A stretch of DNA of 64,000 nucleotides from Argyresthia goedartella (taxonomy: Eukaryota > Arthropoda > Insecta > Lepidoptera > Argyresthiidae): NCBI GenBank assembly GCA_949825045.1, contig OX463816.1, positions 14,937,579 through 15,001,578 on the forward strand. The letters are read 5' to 3'. Positions 1-10,629 of this stretch are shown in pieces. Position 1 is the first letter of the stretch. Every line of letters begins with the position of its first letter. The position numbers and the translations under genes were made by a program. Below the pieces are notes generated by a model that worked only from the letters and a program-made list of their open reading frames with translations, was not told the origin of the DNA and searched no databases.

Positions 1-2063
1 CTGTTCAAATAATTTAATTTATGTCATGTATTTCTAGAGCCGACTAGAATTACACTTACCAGCCAGACTTGCTTAGATAACGTTTTTTGTGACTGTGCAT
101 TCACAAGTAAAAATGTAATTAACTGTTTACCATCCGATCACAGTGGTCAAACAGTTTCATTCCAAATTACTAGTGAAAATAAGACTGATCCATCATTTTA
201 TAGGCCTATTACATCCCATAGACTAGAGATGTATATGAAAAACTTGGATATGGGTTTGCCAGTACCGGATTTTGATGAACAGAACCCGAACAAAATCTAT
301 TCTGACTTCTTCAACATTATTCAAACAGAATTCAATAAAGTTTTTGAATTAAAGAAAGTCAGTGCCAACAACGGTAAATCTAAATTTAATGACTGGGCAA
401 TATTTGGAATTCGTAAAAGTAGAGCTATCTTGTATGATCTTTATGAACAAAAAACCTATAACTTTGATATAAAATTTCATGACTATGTTAAAAAATATTC
501 CAAAACTTTCAAGTTGGTTTGTAGAACTGCAAAAACTTTACACATAAATAGAAAAATACAAAATTCAAATAATAGAATGAAAACTGTTTGGCAAATCATA
601 AACCGTGAAACTGGCAAAGTTATACCAAGGGATAATGATTTCTGCTTAAAGATAGGTGATGATGTTGTTAAATCCAACGCTGAGGTAGCTCGAGCTTTTG
701 AAACATTCTTCACCAATGCACCCTTACTCACAACAGAGCGTCTAAATTCATCTCCATATGAAGCAGAGGTTTTGTTAAAAAACAGCACTAGCATCAGTAA
801 TGTAGATTTTAAATTTTATCATGTATGTCCCCAGGATATTATCAAAACGTATAGATTACTTAACTTAAAAAATACTGAAGACCTGTCGGGTATGTCAGTC
901 AAAGTTGTTGGTTCAATAATACTTGTTATAGCCCCACACCTAGCTTATATATTCAATAAATGTGTTGATGACGGAGCTTTCCCATGACCTCATGAAACAC
1001 AGTAAACTTATACCTCTGTTCAAGTCGGGAGACAAGGGTGATCCGTCAAATTTCAGACCAATATTGGTTCTTCCAGCACTAAGTAAAATTTTTGAAAAGA
1101 TTATATATACTCAATCAAATGCTCTCACACTTCAACCGTACAAAACAACTCCACGCCAAGCAATACGGTTTCACTAGGGGTAAATCGACTACGGATGCAG
1201 GTATTACCCTTATATCTCATATTTATTCTGCATGGTAAGCCGCACAGGATGCTATCGGTGTTTTTTGCGATCTGTCGAAGGCATTTGATTGTGTTGATCA
1301 TGACACGTGTCTAATGAAATTAAATCATTACGGAGTTAGAAATAAAGCGTTGGATCTACTAAGATCATACCTAAGCAATAGAATTCAAAAGGCAGAAGTC
1401 AACGGCGTTAAATCTGATGGATCGGGGGTAAAAATTGGCGTACCACAAGGTTCCATATTAGGCCCTTTCTTATTCCTGGTATATATTAACGATCTGCCTT
1501 TTATGGTGGAGAAATTGACTAACATAGTGTTGTTTGCTGATGATACGTCACTGGTCTTCAAAATTGAAAGACAAAAAGAAGATTTTGATGATGTCAATAG
1601 AGTATTATCTTTAACCTTGAATTGGTTCACAGTTAACAATTTATTGTTAAATGCTGGTAAAACCAAATGTATCAAATTCTCACTTCCAAATGTCAGGCAA
1701 GTTGGGACCGGTTTAGTGTTGGACAGCAATACGTTAGAATTAGTAAATGACACGAAGTTTCACGTGACTACATCTAGGCTAGTATATTTAAGTTACTTTC
1801 GTAGTGTCATGTCCTATGGTATCTTGTTGTGGGGGAAAGCAGCGGATATTCAAACTATTTTTATTTTACAGAAAAGAGCTATTCGAGCAATTTATAATTT
1901 AAAACGCACAGACTCCTTAAGACAGCTTTTTAAAGAAATTGACATACTAACTGTAGCTAGTCAATTTATTTTCGAAAATATAATGTATGTACGCAAGAAC
2001 CTTACAAAACTTCCCAAACTTAGCGATAGCTGTTATGTTAACCTAAGAAATAATCACAGACTA

Positions 2064-3386
2064 TGTAGTGTTATGTTATACTACTTACGTGCTGTTTTCT
2101 TGAATGTCTTAAAAATTCCAAGGCTGCAGCTGCTTTCGAGAAACTTAAAAGCTTTGGTAACTGCTCCTGTACTTACATGCTATTCTGGTCTCCTATCCCT
2201 TAGCTCCAGCTCCACCATCAGTCTTTTTTGTTTGTCCTTCAGGGTACGTTGCTCTGTCTTGCATTCATGCTGTACGGTCTGATATTGGTCATCACTTTAT
2301 TTCCATAGGACCCTGTTACGTTTTAAACCATTATAACACAGTAATAAATCATGTTCGCTCTGCATTTTCATGCTATCAGCATTTCTAAATCGATAGCGAA
2401 GCGGTTTACCTTTGGTGACCTTATTTTTGGCTTTCTCCGAAACTCTACAATCTCGGGCTTCGTGCGCGCTGGTGCGCTACTTTTTTTCTTTCGTTAATTT
2501 GTAATTTACTTCATGTTTTTCGTATTGTTTACCGAATTACGAGCCCGAAAAGAAACTTTGACATTTGATATACTGTTTGTTTATCTGGTTGTCATGGCAA
2601 TGCCCATTCAAACTAGTTAGCGGTCTGATATGTTTGCTGTAATACTTTTACAAAAATACTCTTTCTCTCTTGGCCACTCACAAAAATTACGTTTAATTTA
2701 AATAATTTTTAGAACTCTCCAAAAAGGGTATAAAAGCGGAACATTTCTTCAATACTGGAGAGTATCACGTCAGCTTCTAAACTGGAAGTACCACTTAAAG
2801 GCCTTATCCCGGGGTCGCTCAACCCCGGGATCCTGCGAGCCTTCAAACTCCCTCAAAACCTTCAAAATAAATCTTCAAACAACGGGATTCTGCGAGCCGT
2901 GCCTACGCCGCTACCGTTCCTACAACGAAGATTTCTACAACGGGATTCTGCGAGCCGTGCCTACGCCGCTACCGTTCCTAAAACGACGAGTTCTACAACG
3001 GGATCCAGTGAGCCGTAGCTACCAGTACGCCGCTACCGTTCCTACAACGACGATTTCTACAACGGGATCCAGCGAGCCGTAGCTACAAGTACGCCGCTAC
3101 CGTTCCTACAACGACGATTTCAACAACATCTACAACTACAAATACGCCCGCAACCTGGTCATCACCCCACTGGTCTACTTCTCTTCGTGTTCTCCGCTTC
3201 CTTCTTTCTATCCAGACATCTGTATTTTATAAAACCAGTTTCACCTCATTCATCTCATCTTCTTTTCATTTTTTTAAATTAATTCATTGTAAATAACCAA
3301 TAAACTGTCACTCTAAAATTTTATCCTGGTTGTTGTTTCTTGTTAGGTTCTGTTAGTTTCTGTTAGGTTCGTATCCTCACACGACA
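2064..3386 (+). mobile_element. Solo LTR (1,323 bp) with 4-bp TSD
   Basis: The insert begins TGTAGTG and ends CACGACA, so it has TG...CA termini. It is flanked by a direct ACTA duplication (2060-2063 and 3387-3390). Removing the LTR and one ACTA restores the host retrotransposon reading frame exactly, which fixes both borders. Inside are a TATA box in GGTATAAAAGCGG (about 2727) and an AATAAAC poly(A) signal (about 3298), in the order expected for U3-R-U5. No gag or pol coding is present, so it is a solo LTR left by LTR-LTR recombination. A 4-bp TSD suits Gypsy or BEL/Pao; which one is undetermined. Confidence 0.85.
2881..3124 (+). repeat. Four-copy tandem repeat inside the LTR
   Basis: Four head-to-tail units of 58, 58, 64 and about 63 bp, each starting AACGGGAT and containing GAGCCGT, TACGCCGCTACCGTTCCTA and ACGA. 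The last two units carry a 6-bp expansion (GTAGCTACC/AAGT). The array lies between the TATA box and the poly(A) signal, so it would be in the LTR transcript. It contains no recognisable coding sequence. Confidence 0.85.
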
Positions 3387-3939
3387 ACTACTTGCGCCCC
3401 GGTTTAGACTCGCGAAGGTTAGCAATTCTTTCAAGGGTCAATGCATTCTCTACTACAACAAGATACCTCTGGAGATCTTGAAATTGCCATTTGAGCTATT
3501 TAAAATCCATGTTAAAGCGACTTTGTCGAAAAAGGGATATTACAATGTTCAAGATTACTTAAATGATGGGTCTGTATGGGGTTAATTTGGCTCAACACAG
3601 ACCTTGCTGTTAATAATTTTGTAATTATTTATTCCTGCTTATTAATTATGATAATGACTAAATATTATATTTTGTATTAGTTAAGCATAAGCAATTTTTA
3701 AAAAGAGATCTAAAAATCAATCTGTGGGAGTTTCTACGCCCTTCTTCTCCCACAGTGGTCCAATGTAGAGAAGTGGCAAAAAATGACGATTGCTATGTAT
3801 ATTTAAATATCTACAGTAATAAAGACTTTTGGAATTTGGAGTTTCTGATATACAATATTTCTTATAGGAACGAGCTCCGTTGTTGTAGGTACGAAACTCT
3901 CATACAAACTTCCATTCTCTAGTTTAAGGGTTGAGGGTA

Positions 3940-3956
3940 GGGGGGGGGGGGGGGGG
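3940..3956 (+). repeat. Poly-G run (17 G)
   Basis: An uninterrupted G tract follows GGGTTGAGGGTA, so the stretch has several G-runs and could form a G-quadruplex. Homopolymer length is unreliable in assemblies. Nothing else was recognised between 3860 and about 4075. Confidence 0.6.
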
Positions 3957-4074
3957 ATGGTTCCAGGTTTAAGATTTTTTTGATGTTTGTATACTAATTT
4001 GCTTACAAACCAAAATTTCAGCTTTCCAGGACTTCAGGAAGTACCCTAAGAATTTCGGATTATGTTTAAACGAT

Positions 4075-4390
4075 TACCAAAAACGCACCTATTTTACTAC
4101 CAATAAATTCGAAATGACTGCCAGAATGGATAAATGTCCACCAAATTGTGTTTGGATAAATGATCACCAAACTTCTTTTTATGTTTTGTGTACTTAAGTT
4201 TATGTTTTAAGTATTTTTTGTTGTTCTTACATGTTCAAACTAACACAAGGATAAAGGGGGCTTCGCTTCGCTCACCCTCACCTAAGCTACCGCAGTATTT
4301 TGCCCTGATATTTTTTGCAACTTTTGGTGTTCATTTATCCATTTTGGGTAAGAAAAAAATATTTTGATGATCATTATATTTGTTGCCAAG
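4075..4390 (+). mobile_element. Non-autonomous dispersed repeat, copy A
   Basis: Starts near CCAAAAACGCACCTATTTT and ends near TTTTGATGATCATTATATTTG. It matches an inverted copy at about 35395-35715 over its whole length. The core (TTATGTTTTAAGTATTTTTTG, then GGGGGCTTCGCTTCGCTCACC, then GCCCTGATATTTG) recurs at 33.15, 34.56 and 47.46 kb with different ends. The core contains a small GCGAAGC/GCTTCGC hairpin. No coding capacity. Confidence 0.65.
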
Positions 4391-5255
4391 AATTCTGTCG
4401 ATCATCAGTGAGTCAGTGACGAAATCGAGTTTTTTTATATCAAAAAATCTGAAGTGTAAATGCTATGCAATAGAAACTTTATGTTTAATTAATGAGTTAA
4501 TTAATTACTACTGACATCATATCCCCACAAATTTTGTTTATCTGGTATAATCCGAACTCAAGTTATGAGGTTTCAAAAACGACAAAGTCCATCGAGAAAA
4601 GGTATTTGTGCCCTTGCTTGCGCTTCGCTTGGCTCGTCTTGGCGGTGGTACTGCCGTGCCCCCAGATACGCAGAAACACCGTAGCCTTAGTATAGGAAAG
4701 TCGGATTGGAATGAAAAAACCCGGAAATGCATACGGAAAAAGTCCGCGAAAAATGTGTCGGTCTTTGCCCACGCAATGTAATTCCGCCTTTGTTAATATC
4801 AACACAAACAGGAGATTCATATATCAGCGTATATTCTATTAGAACAAACTTCAAAGTAGGTTTTAAGCCTAAAATGTTTTTTCCTGTTTATAATTAACGT
4901 ATTTGTATGGGATGACATAATTATGTTGTCTGTCATTATTATTTTCTGGGAAAACCTGTATTTTTAACAACATAACTAAGCTAAAAAATTTCAGTTTCAG
5001 ACGGCTATGGCTTTGTTTTCATTATGACTGACAGTCAGTGATGGACTGTTTCGCTTCCGTATTTTGACAAATCTCTTGTTAGAGGCGTGTCTAATTTATA
5101 TCGAGACAGGAAAGTCGGCGTTCACCCCAGCCATTGTAGCTGTGAGAACAAATGCGGGAACAACTCATTGACCGAGCGAGCGCGAAGCGAGTTGAAGCGT
5201 CTCCGTTCAGCCTGAACAAAAATGCTTTCGTATGTACAAAAATGCTATATTTCGG
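4391..5255. other. Non-coding stretch, nothing recognised
   Basis: AT-rich DNA. Minus-strand open frames of 64-85 codons (4538-4820) show no family signature and overlap low-complexity sequence. A GCTTGCGCTTCGCTTGGCTCG stretch near 4615 resembles the GC-rich hairpins of local repeats. Confidence 0.5.
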
Positions 5256-5264
5256 ATTTGTTTC

Positions 5265-5345
5265 AAATAAATGGGGTCAAGTTCGAGTAGGAAGTTGGAC
5301 TCGCACACGAAGGGTTCCATACCATAGTACACGGAAAAACGTAAA
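5265..5345 (+). repeat. Head of the lepidopteran 'GTTGGACTCGCACACGAAGGG' repeat
   Basis: AGGAAGTTGGACTCGCACACGAAGGGTTCCATACCA matches the conserved head of a very common lepidopteran repeat whose full copies are at 36187-36605 (+) and 36598-37232 (-). Only the head is clear here. Confidence 0.55.
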
Positions 5346-5613
5346 ACTATAGTATTTTGTTCCTTTTTAATTGAATAATAATAGTAGTTTATGTGACTGC
5401 TACATAATGGAGGGCATTAATACTCGAGAGTGGGTTTATGAAACGAGCCGAAGGCGAGTTTCATAATAATATCACTCGAGAGTTTGAATGCCTAATTAGG
5501 TACAGTTACATACACTAGTTTATCTACACACATATCATAAGCTCTCTTTGATGTGTTCAGGAACCGCATGTTTGACCGGCATTGTGGCTCTGCAGTTGTT
5601 TAGCTTGTTCGGA

Positions 5614-5718
5614 ACGCAGGCGGGCGTCGGCGTTCGAAATTTGAATGTCAGTACCAAATTCACAGACAAACTAGGGACGGCACGCAGGCGGGCGTCGGCG
5701 TTCGAAATTTGAATGTCA
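5614..5718 (+). repeat. Exact 37-bp direct repeat (two copies)
   Basis: ACGCAGGCGGGCGTCGGCG...TTTGAATGTCA occurs identically at 5614-5650 and 5682-5718, separated by 31 bp. It is GC-rich compared with its surroundings and is followed at once by a palindrome (5726-5767). It may be the end structure of a non-autonomous element. Confidence 0.75.
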
Positions 5719-5725
5719 TAATATG

Positions 5726-5767
5726 CAGAAAAATTACACATTATGGTCATAATGTGTAATTTTTCAG
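5726..5767. repeat. 42-bp hairpin palindrome
   Basis: A 20-bp arm, CAGAAAAATTACACATTATG, is followed by GT and its inverted complement with one mismatch near the outer end. The rest of 5770-6100 is AT-rich with nothing recognised. Confidence 0.8.
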
Positions 5768-6192
5768 ATAAGAAATGAGTTTTTACCAAGTAGTTTAATA
5801 TTATACTGATCGTAACGTGCGGTTTTTGTACGCAGTAAAGAGGGTTTATGATATGTGTGTAGATAAAATATTAAATACTATCTGGGAGTACATTCAAGGC
5901 CGCCATCGAATCCTTGAAAAAGAGTTTTGTGTAGGTATGTAGTATGTATTGAACTATGTTCTCAGGTTAACGAAACTCTTTGATCATTGAAATCGGAAGT
6001 GGATAGAAAATGAGTAACTTATTTACAGAAATAAAATCACTATAATAAAAAACAATATTATTTATTATAATTCGAATGAGCAATCATTAATCGTATGACA
6101 AATAAGGCTGGATTTACACGGCATTTTCCCGCACGTTTTTATTTATGCGTTTTTTTAACGTACAGTGAAAAAAACGAATAGCCGCAGTATTC

Positions 6193-6312
6193 AAACAGTT
6201 CTCACAGTGAATAGACAAACAGTTCTCACAGTGAGTAGACAAACAGTTCTCACAGTGAGTAGACAAACAGTTCTCACAGTGAGTAGACAAACAGTTCTCA
6301 CAGTGAGTAGAC
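6193..6312 (+). repeat. Five 24-bp tandem repeats near the Harbinger left end
   Basis: Units of AAACAGTTCTCACAGTGAGT plus AGAC, five in a row. The first differs by one base (GAAT for GAGT). The array ends four bases before the nuclease ATG region. Subterminal repeats often bind the transposase partner protein; that role is inferred. Confidence 0.9.
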
Positions 6313-6316
6313 GTCA

Positions 6317-7951
6317 GTGATGGATCCACGCTTGGTTGTGCTTTTATATTGGTGGCGACGACGGTCTCGCCGCCGACAAAGAAGAAGGTTTTGGGTAAAT
6401 CCTATTAATGAAGAATCAGGGCGTACTAAACTATTTGAGAAGTTATACGATAAACTTAGAAACGATGACAAGAAGTTTTTTAATTACTTTCGGATGTCCG
6501 TCGAAAGTTTTGAAAACTTACTACAACGACTGGAAAATTTGTATTTTGTGTTATTGTATTATTATTTTGGTATTCCTCGGTCGGAAATCCGCCGCGTCCA
6601 TATGACGTTTATGCGAGATTGGAAGAAGACGACTCGAGGCGGCGACGACCACTTTTAATCTTTTTCAATAATTGCAACACACCCATTTGAAAATCCATCG
6701 TCGAACTTGTCGAGTATTGGTATTATCCCATTAAAAAATGAAGCATGTCGATTCATTGGTTTAGGTTCGTTATTTGCATAAGAATCCATAAATTTCATCA
6801 TCTTCGCATCTAGAGGACTAACTGCATTCTTTATAGGTCTTTTAGGTATTGGGTTCATTGTCGCCTTATTTTTTTGCGTCTGTATAGAGTTTGCTTCCGA
6901 TGTTTCGTTTTCTTCAGAATTAATTTTCTTGTTGTTTTCGGATTCGTGTTGTCGTTCATCTGTGTTGTTATTTTCGGTAATAACATTGCTTATGGAAAAG
7001 ATAACTGTTGACTGTAAACATAAGGCTTTGCTGTTTTGGCGCCACATCAGTTTCGCTGAAAAAGAGGTGTTAATATTAGCGTGTTTTTTTCCAGGTATCA
7101 TCAGGTTGTTCCATGAAAGATTTACACTATGCGTATAAAATTGGAGTATCGACTATAAGTGGGATCATCTGGGATGTTCTTCAGGGAGAATATCTTCAAA
7201 CGCCTTTTTCAGAAAATGAATGGATGAAAATAGTGGAAGGTTTTGAAAGAAAGACTGATTTCCCTCATTGTCTAGGTGCCATTGACGGGAAACATATAAA
7301 AACATTAAAGCCTGCTCATAGTGGATAGATGTACTTCATTTATAAAGATTACTTTTCCATTGTGCTACGTGTAGTGGTTGATCCTGAATACAGATTTATA
7401 TATGTCGACATAGGATCATATGGTAAAGAGTGTGATTCAACCATTTTGAAAAACTCCATGTTATGGAAAAAAAATAATGATGGTTCGCTGCATATACCCA
7501 AACCAAGACCATTATTAGAAGGTGATGACAGTATGCCTTAGTATTTATTGGTGATGAGGGATTTGCTCTACATAATAATTCACTACGTCCTTTTGGAGGA
7601 ACACATTTGGATTTATGTAAAAAAAACATTAATTACCGCCTGAGCAGGGCAAGAAGATACGTGGATTGTGCTTTTAGTATCTTAGCAGGAAAATGGAGAA
7701 TCCTATCTAAGGCTATTGATGTTTCGCCAACTCTAATGATAGAAATCGTAAAAGCATGCATCGTATTACACAATTATGTGCGTGAACATGATGGACACAA
7801 TTTTGAAGATTATAATATGGCAAATCCTCTATTATTTGAAAATCTTCAAAGTACGTCCATGCAACGTTCAAGCGAACAGCGAAAGATCTACTTTTAGTGA
7901 CTACTTTTTATCAAATGAAGGTTATGTCCCATTGCAAAACGAATATATCTA
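6317..7951 (+). pseudogene. Harbinger nuclease (HARBI1-like), broken
   Basis: This is the DDE endonuclease that would cut at the TIRs. The N-part (6317 to about 6545) has an Arg-rich start and NYFRMSVESFENLLQRL. The C-part resumes about 6988 with WRHISFAEKEVL, then SSGCSMKDLHYAYKIG and the catalytic-region blocks CLGAIDGKHI (first D), VDIGSYGKECDS (second D), IGDEGFAL and RARRYVDCAFSILAGKWRI. The last block normally has Glu (V-E-x-AF); here it is Asp. Breaks: frameshift near 7090, stop at 7326-7328 (the frame continues as MYFIYKDYFSIVL), frameshift near 7540, frameshift near 7893. The true C-terminus (SDYFLSNEGYVPLQNEYI) ends at 7951, followed by AATAAA. A 440-bp block with antisense BESS coding separates the two parts. 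Confidence 0.85.
6655..6988 (-). pseudogene. BESS-domain C-terminus of Harbinger partner protein
   Basis: The minus strand encodes an Asn/Glu-rich linker followed by a BESS-like helix region (KMMKFMDSYANNEPKPMNRH...FFNGIIPILDKFD) and a stop at 6655. BESS motifs form the C-terminus of MADF-BESS proteins, the DNA-binding partners of insect Harbinger nucleases. The open frame reaches 7101, but beyond about 6988 it only mirrors the nuclease on the plus strand. The matching MADF start lies at 7995-8167, on the far side of the nuclease C-part. Confidence 0.65.
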
Positions 7952-7994
7952 GAACTAAGTGAAACATAAATAGACAATAAAACATGGCGTGCCC

Positions 7995-8167
7995 CTTTTT
8001 TTCTTTCTTTTCCTCGAAATTTGGATCAATTACTATCAAGATTTCCTTCCAAGCCGATTGGGATGCGACGTGATTTTTATTAAGATCCATATTTTATCCC
8101 ACAAAATAGGCTTTCGTTCCACTAAAGAAATCAATAATTCGTTATCTACAGAAGGTTCGTCAACCAT
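7995..8167 (-). pseudogene. MADF-domain N-terminus of Harbinger partner, truncated
   Basis: From the ATG at 8167 (minus) the frame reads VDNELLISLVERKPILWDK, the classic first helix of MADF domains. After a one-base shift near 8095 it reads MDLNKNHVASQSAWKEILIV and IDPNFEEKK, the second helix. The expected remaining half of the domain is absent; nuclease sequence follows on the other strand. It would bind the element ends as a Myb-like DNA-binding protein. It is non-functional here. Confidence 0.75.
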
Positions 8168-8619
8168 TTTGATGTAACCACAAAAATACGCGCGACCTCT
8201 CCAAACGACGCTGAGATGCACACTGCGCTTGTTTGTTTGGTGGCTATTCGGTGAAAAACGTATAATCATCGTGCCGTGTGAACGAGACAGAGCTTCACTA
8301 TAAGACACTGCAAGCCGAATACGTTACAGTTCATCCGTTTTGCTTGACAAGTCCGTTGAGTATCCGTTTAAACGTATAAACGGTATACGTTTTTTGCGGT
8401 ACAAACGTCGTGTAAACGGTTCTATGTACGTGGTATGAGCCACTATTTATCCGTTAGACGTTATACTACAAAAAAACGTGCAGGACAATGCTGTGTGAAC
8501 CCGGCCTAACTAAGCACAAAACTCAAAAACTGCAATTAAAGATCTTCTCCGATAAGATCGGTAGAGTCCAGTTTTAACCTCAAACCAATGAAACAAAATG
8601 GCTAAGAAAATGGCCATAC

Positions 8620-8836
8620 CAATAATTTCTTGTATGGGTACTTCTTTTGATTCTTAAAAAGCGGTATGTGTCATTATTTGTTGTTATAGCGGCAATAAAA
8701 ATATGCGCTCTGAGAAAATTTCAGCTCTCTAACTATTTCGGATGATCCGGTAGAGCCCGGTGACAGACGGACAGACGGACAGCGGAGGCTTAGAAATAGG
8801 GTCCCGTTTAGCACCTTCGGTTATGGAACCCTAAAA
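8620..8836 (+). mobile_element. 3' part of a common lepidopteran dispersed repeat
   Basis: Contains the family landmarks TTGTTGTTATAGCGGCAATA, a GACAGACGGACAGACGGACAG tract, AATAGGGTCCCGTTT and GGAACCCTAAAAA in the usual order. This is the 3' half of the repeat whose head reads GGCCAAGTGCGAGTCGGACTCG. Confidence 0.75.
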
Positions 8837-8839
8837 ATG

Positions 8840-9390
8840 AGGTGTCGTTGCATTTGTGGAGACCGAGAGATTGACATAGTATATAGTGTTAGTGAAATGT
8901 CAACAGGTTGGATTTAGATCGCAAAATGTAGTTTACAAAATTATTGGTGACTATCATACTCCATGTACGTAACTAGGTGCATTTATAAGTTTGTATATAG
9001 TGTTGAAAGAAAATGCAGTCTCGCGAGGTGTACAGCTCACAGAGCCGCTAGCTTTGAGAACCTTCCTGATATTTGATAGCCAAGCCAAACAATGAATTCG
9101 GCAAATATTCATTGACGTGGCAGCTAAAAGTGTAGCCCGCTGGTGCCAAATACATGGACGTAACGTAACGAGCCCTACTAGCTACATAGCCTTAGTCCCA
9201 ACTGACAACCACAACCGAATCACTGCTCATTTAATTAGCTGGTCAATTGTTGAACCACGAACTAACCAAACTGTTGTTTGGAGTATGGAGCGACAAAAAA
9301 AAATGGGGATATCATTAATCTGCATATCCATAGTTTAAGGGATCAGGATTATAGGGGCATCACCTTGAAAATTGTTTACGGATTCGATTA
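8840..9390. other. Non-coding stretch, nothing recognised
   Basis: No coding signature or clear repeat. A 73-codon open frame (9117-9338) has no recognisable features. Confidence 0.5.
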
Positions 9391-9404
9391 AAGCTACGTA
9401 TTTA

Positions 9405-9690
9405 CAAAACGAAGAGCTCCGTGGTATAAAGGGTTTCACGCTTGCTTCTCACACAGGAGATGCAGGTTCGATTCCTGACCATGTACCAATGAGATAATTA
9501 ATTTATCTTAAGTACATTATACGGACGTTGTAACGGTGATAAAAAATATCGTGAGGAAACCTTCATTACTCCGTAGCTGCGGCGATGGGCTAGCCCCCTG
9601 TCACGAAAAATGGAGTATTGAATAATTGGCTCAAAGTGGTCACAATTGTCCCTCTGCGTGGCGTGACGCTATGATATGTTATGTTATCCA
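9405..9690 (+). mobile_element. tRNA-derived SINE
   Basis: A Pol III B-box, GGTTCGATTCC (9465-9475), follows a tRNA-like head (GGTATAAAGGGTTTCACGC). The body carries the lepidopteran SINE signature CGTGAGGAAACCTTCATTAC and a GATGGGCTAGCCCCC segment. It is transcribed to the right. The 3' end is not sharply defined. Confidence 0.65.
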
Positions 9691-9694
9691 CACA

Positions 9695-10058
9695 ACACAA
9701 ACTTTATGTTTCATTTCCCTACAAATTAGATGCATGTTGTAAGTCCTACACGTATTCTCTCGTCCCATTCGAATCGATAAACCGTATATCCTCTCAGTGT
9801 CCAGGTTACGGTGGCCATACAAGAGAGCCTCGTTGCTAGACGCAGTACATTTTTATGACCCTGTTATTTTTTATGCTGTCAGCACATTGCACAGAACTGC
9901 CGATTGGCGACACTTTAACGAGTGTGACGATCGAGTTCGTATCCTGCTCGTGTATCTTAAACAGAAGCCATATCAGAGGTGGGCATAATGGTTGTTTAAA
10001 AAAAATGCAAATAACCGTTGAGTTATTTTATAACAACCGTTATTGAAAACGGCTTTTC
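9695..10058. other. Non-coding stretch, nothing recognised
   Basis: Two overlapping 63-codon open frames (9797-10046) lack any family signature. The sequence is probably decayed repeat. Confidence 0.45.
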
Positions 10059-10059
10059 G

Positions 10060-10625
10060 ATAATAAGAATAAGAATAAAAATTGTTTATTTAAAAGGTTA
10101 ATTATGCTAGTATTTACCAATAACACATTACAAACTAGACATTAAAAGCTACAAATATCAAATTAACTGTCGCACGCTAGGCAGAGCCGTAATATGGTTA
10201 ACAGATGGGAGTTAAGCTATACGTACAGTGTCTACATATACTTACATATCATGATTTTTTGTTTTGAATTGATTTGAATTGATCAGTGATACAATACAAC
10301 TACAAAAAGGGAAAAGTGGGTATAGTAACCAAAATATTAGCATAAAAATAAATAAAACATCTGCAAAGCAGTTTATAAATTTAAACTTAAAGTAATACAA
10401 CATTGATATGTAGGATATACTGACACATTACATAAGGTAGCTGTACTATTGCAGCACACCTAGCACCAACTCAGAGGCATCATGAGTGAGGGACAGAAGC
10501 CATATTTGACATTTATTTTAACATCAAAAGTACTGCAATTTCTATAATCACAAAAACTATTGGACTTATTGTACATGTAAGGGTGGATAAAATCTGGGAA
10601 TCTTTGCGCAAATGTAGTCTTTACA
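10060..10625 (-). mobile_element. 5'-truncated LINE 3' end, minus strand
   Basis: On the minus strand the segment ends in AATAAACAATTTTTATTCTTATTCTTATT, a hexanucleotide-repeat tail of the kind seen on insect LINEs. It is preceded by a short open stretch and a long 3' UTR. It abuts the RT of the next element at about 10625. The family is not determined. Confidence 0.5.
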
Positions 10626-10629
10626 GGGT

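Larger units (their letters stand above)
36..3585 (+). pseudogene. Non-LTR endonuclease/reverse transcriptase ORF, broken
   Basis: This is the polyprotein of the retrotransposon, which would nick target DNA and reverse-transcribe the element RNA. Reading order is endonuclease end (36-160), linker (229-987, 252 aa open), then RT. RT motifs seen are FRPI.VLPALSKIFEK (about 1045-1100), CDLSKAFDCVDH (about 1266-1300), GVPQGSILGPFLF (about 1438-1476) and the catalytic FADDTSLVFK (about 1533-1562). It is broken by frameshifts near 985 and 1140-1180, an in-frame stop near 1237, a small deletion near 1760 and the LTR insertion. When the LTR and one TSD copy are ignored, the frame runs on as NNHRLLAPRFRLAKVSNSF, colinear with the related element at 11.8 kb. 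It is non-functional as it stands. Confidence 0.85.
1..3860 (+). mobile_element. Jockey-like non-LTR retrotransposon, 5' end outside window
   Basis: The element enters from the left window edge with the end of an endonuclease domain (EPTRIT and SDHSGQ motifs, about 36-160). A linker and reverse transcriptase follow, then a C-terminal region ending at a stop at 3583-3585. The 3' UTR runs to about 3860 with AATAAAG followed by a TTTGGAATTTGGAG tail. A solo LTR (2064-3386) is inserted in the C-terminal coding part. A 5'-truncated copy of the same 3' end lies at 31428-31640 on the minus strand, which supports this 3' boundary. The Jockey-like placement is by resemblance only. Confidence 0.85.
6106..8506 (+). 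mobile_element. PIF/Harbinger DNA transposon, complete ends, decayed genes
   Basis: 35-bp terminal inverted repeats (6106-6140 and 8472-8506; 29 of 35 match; ends GGCTGGATTT and GGCCGGGTTC) are flanked by TAA at 6103-6105 and 8507-8509, the three-base TSD typical of PIF/Harbinger. Inside are a HARBI1-like nuclease (plus) and parts of a MADF/BESS protein (minus), the usual two-gene content. The order is unusual: nuclease N-part, BESS part, nuclease C-part, MADF start. A five-copy 24-bp array lies next to the left end. Confidence 0.92.
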
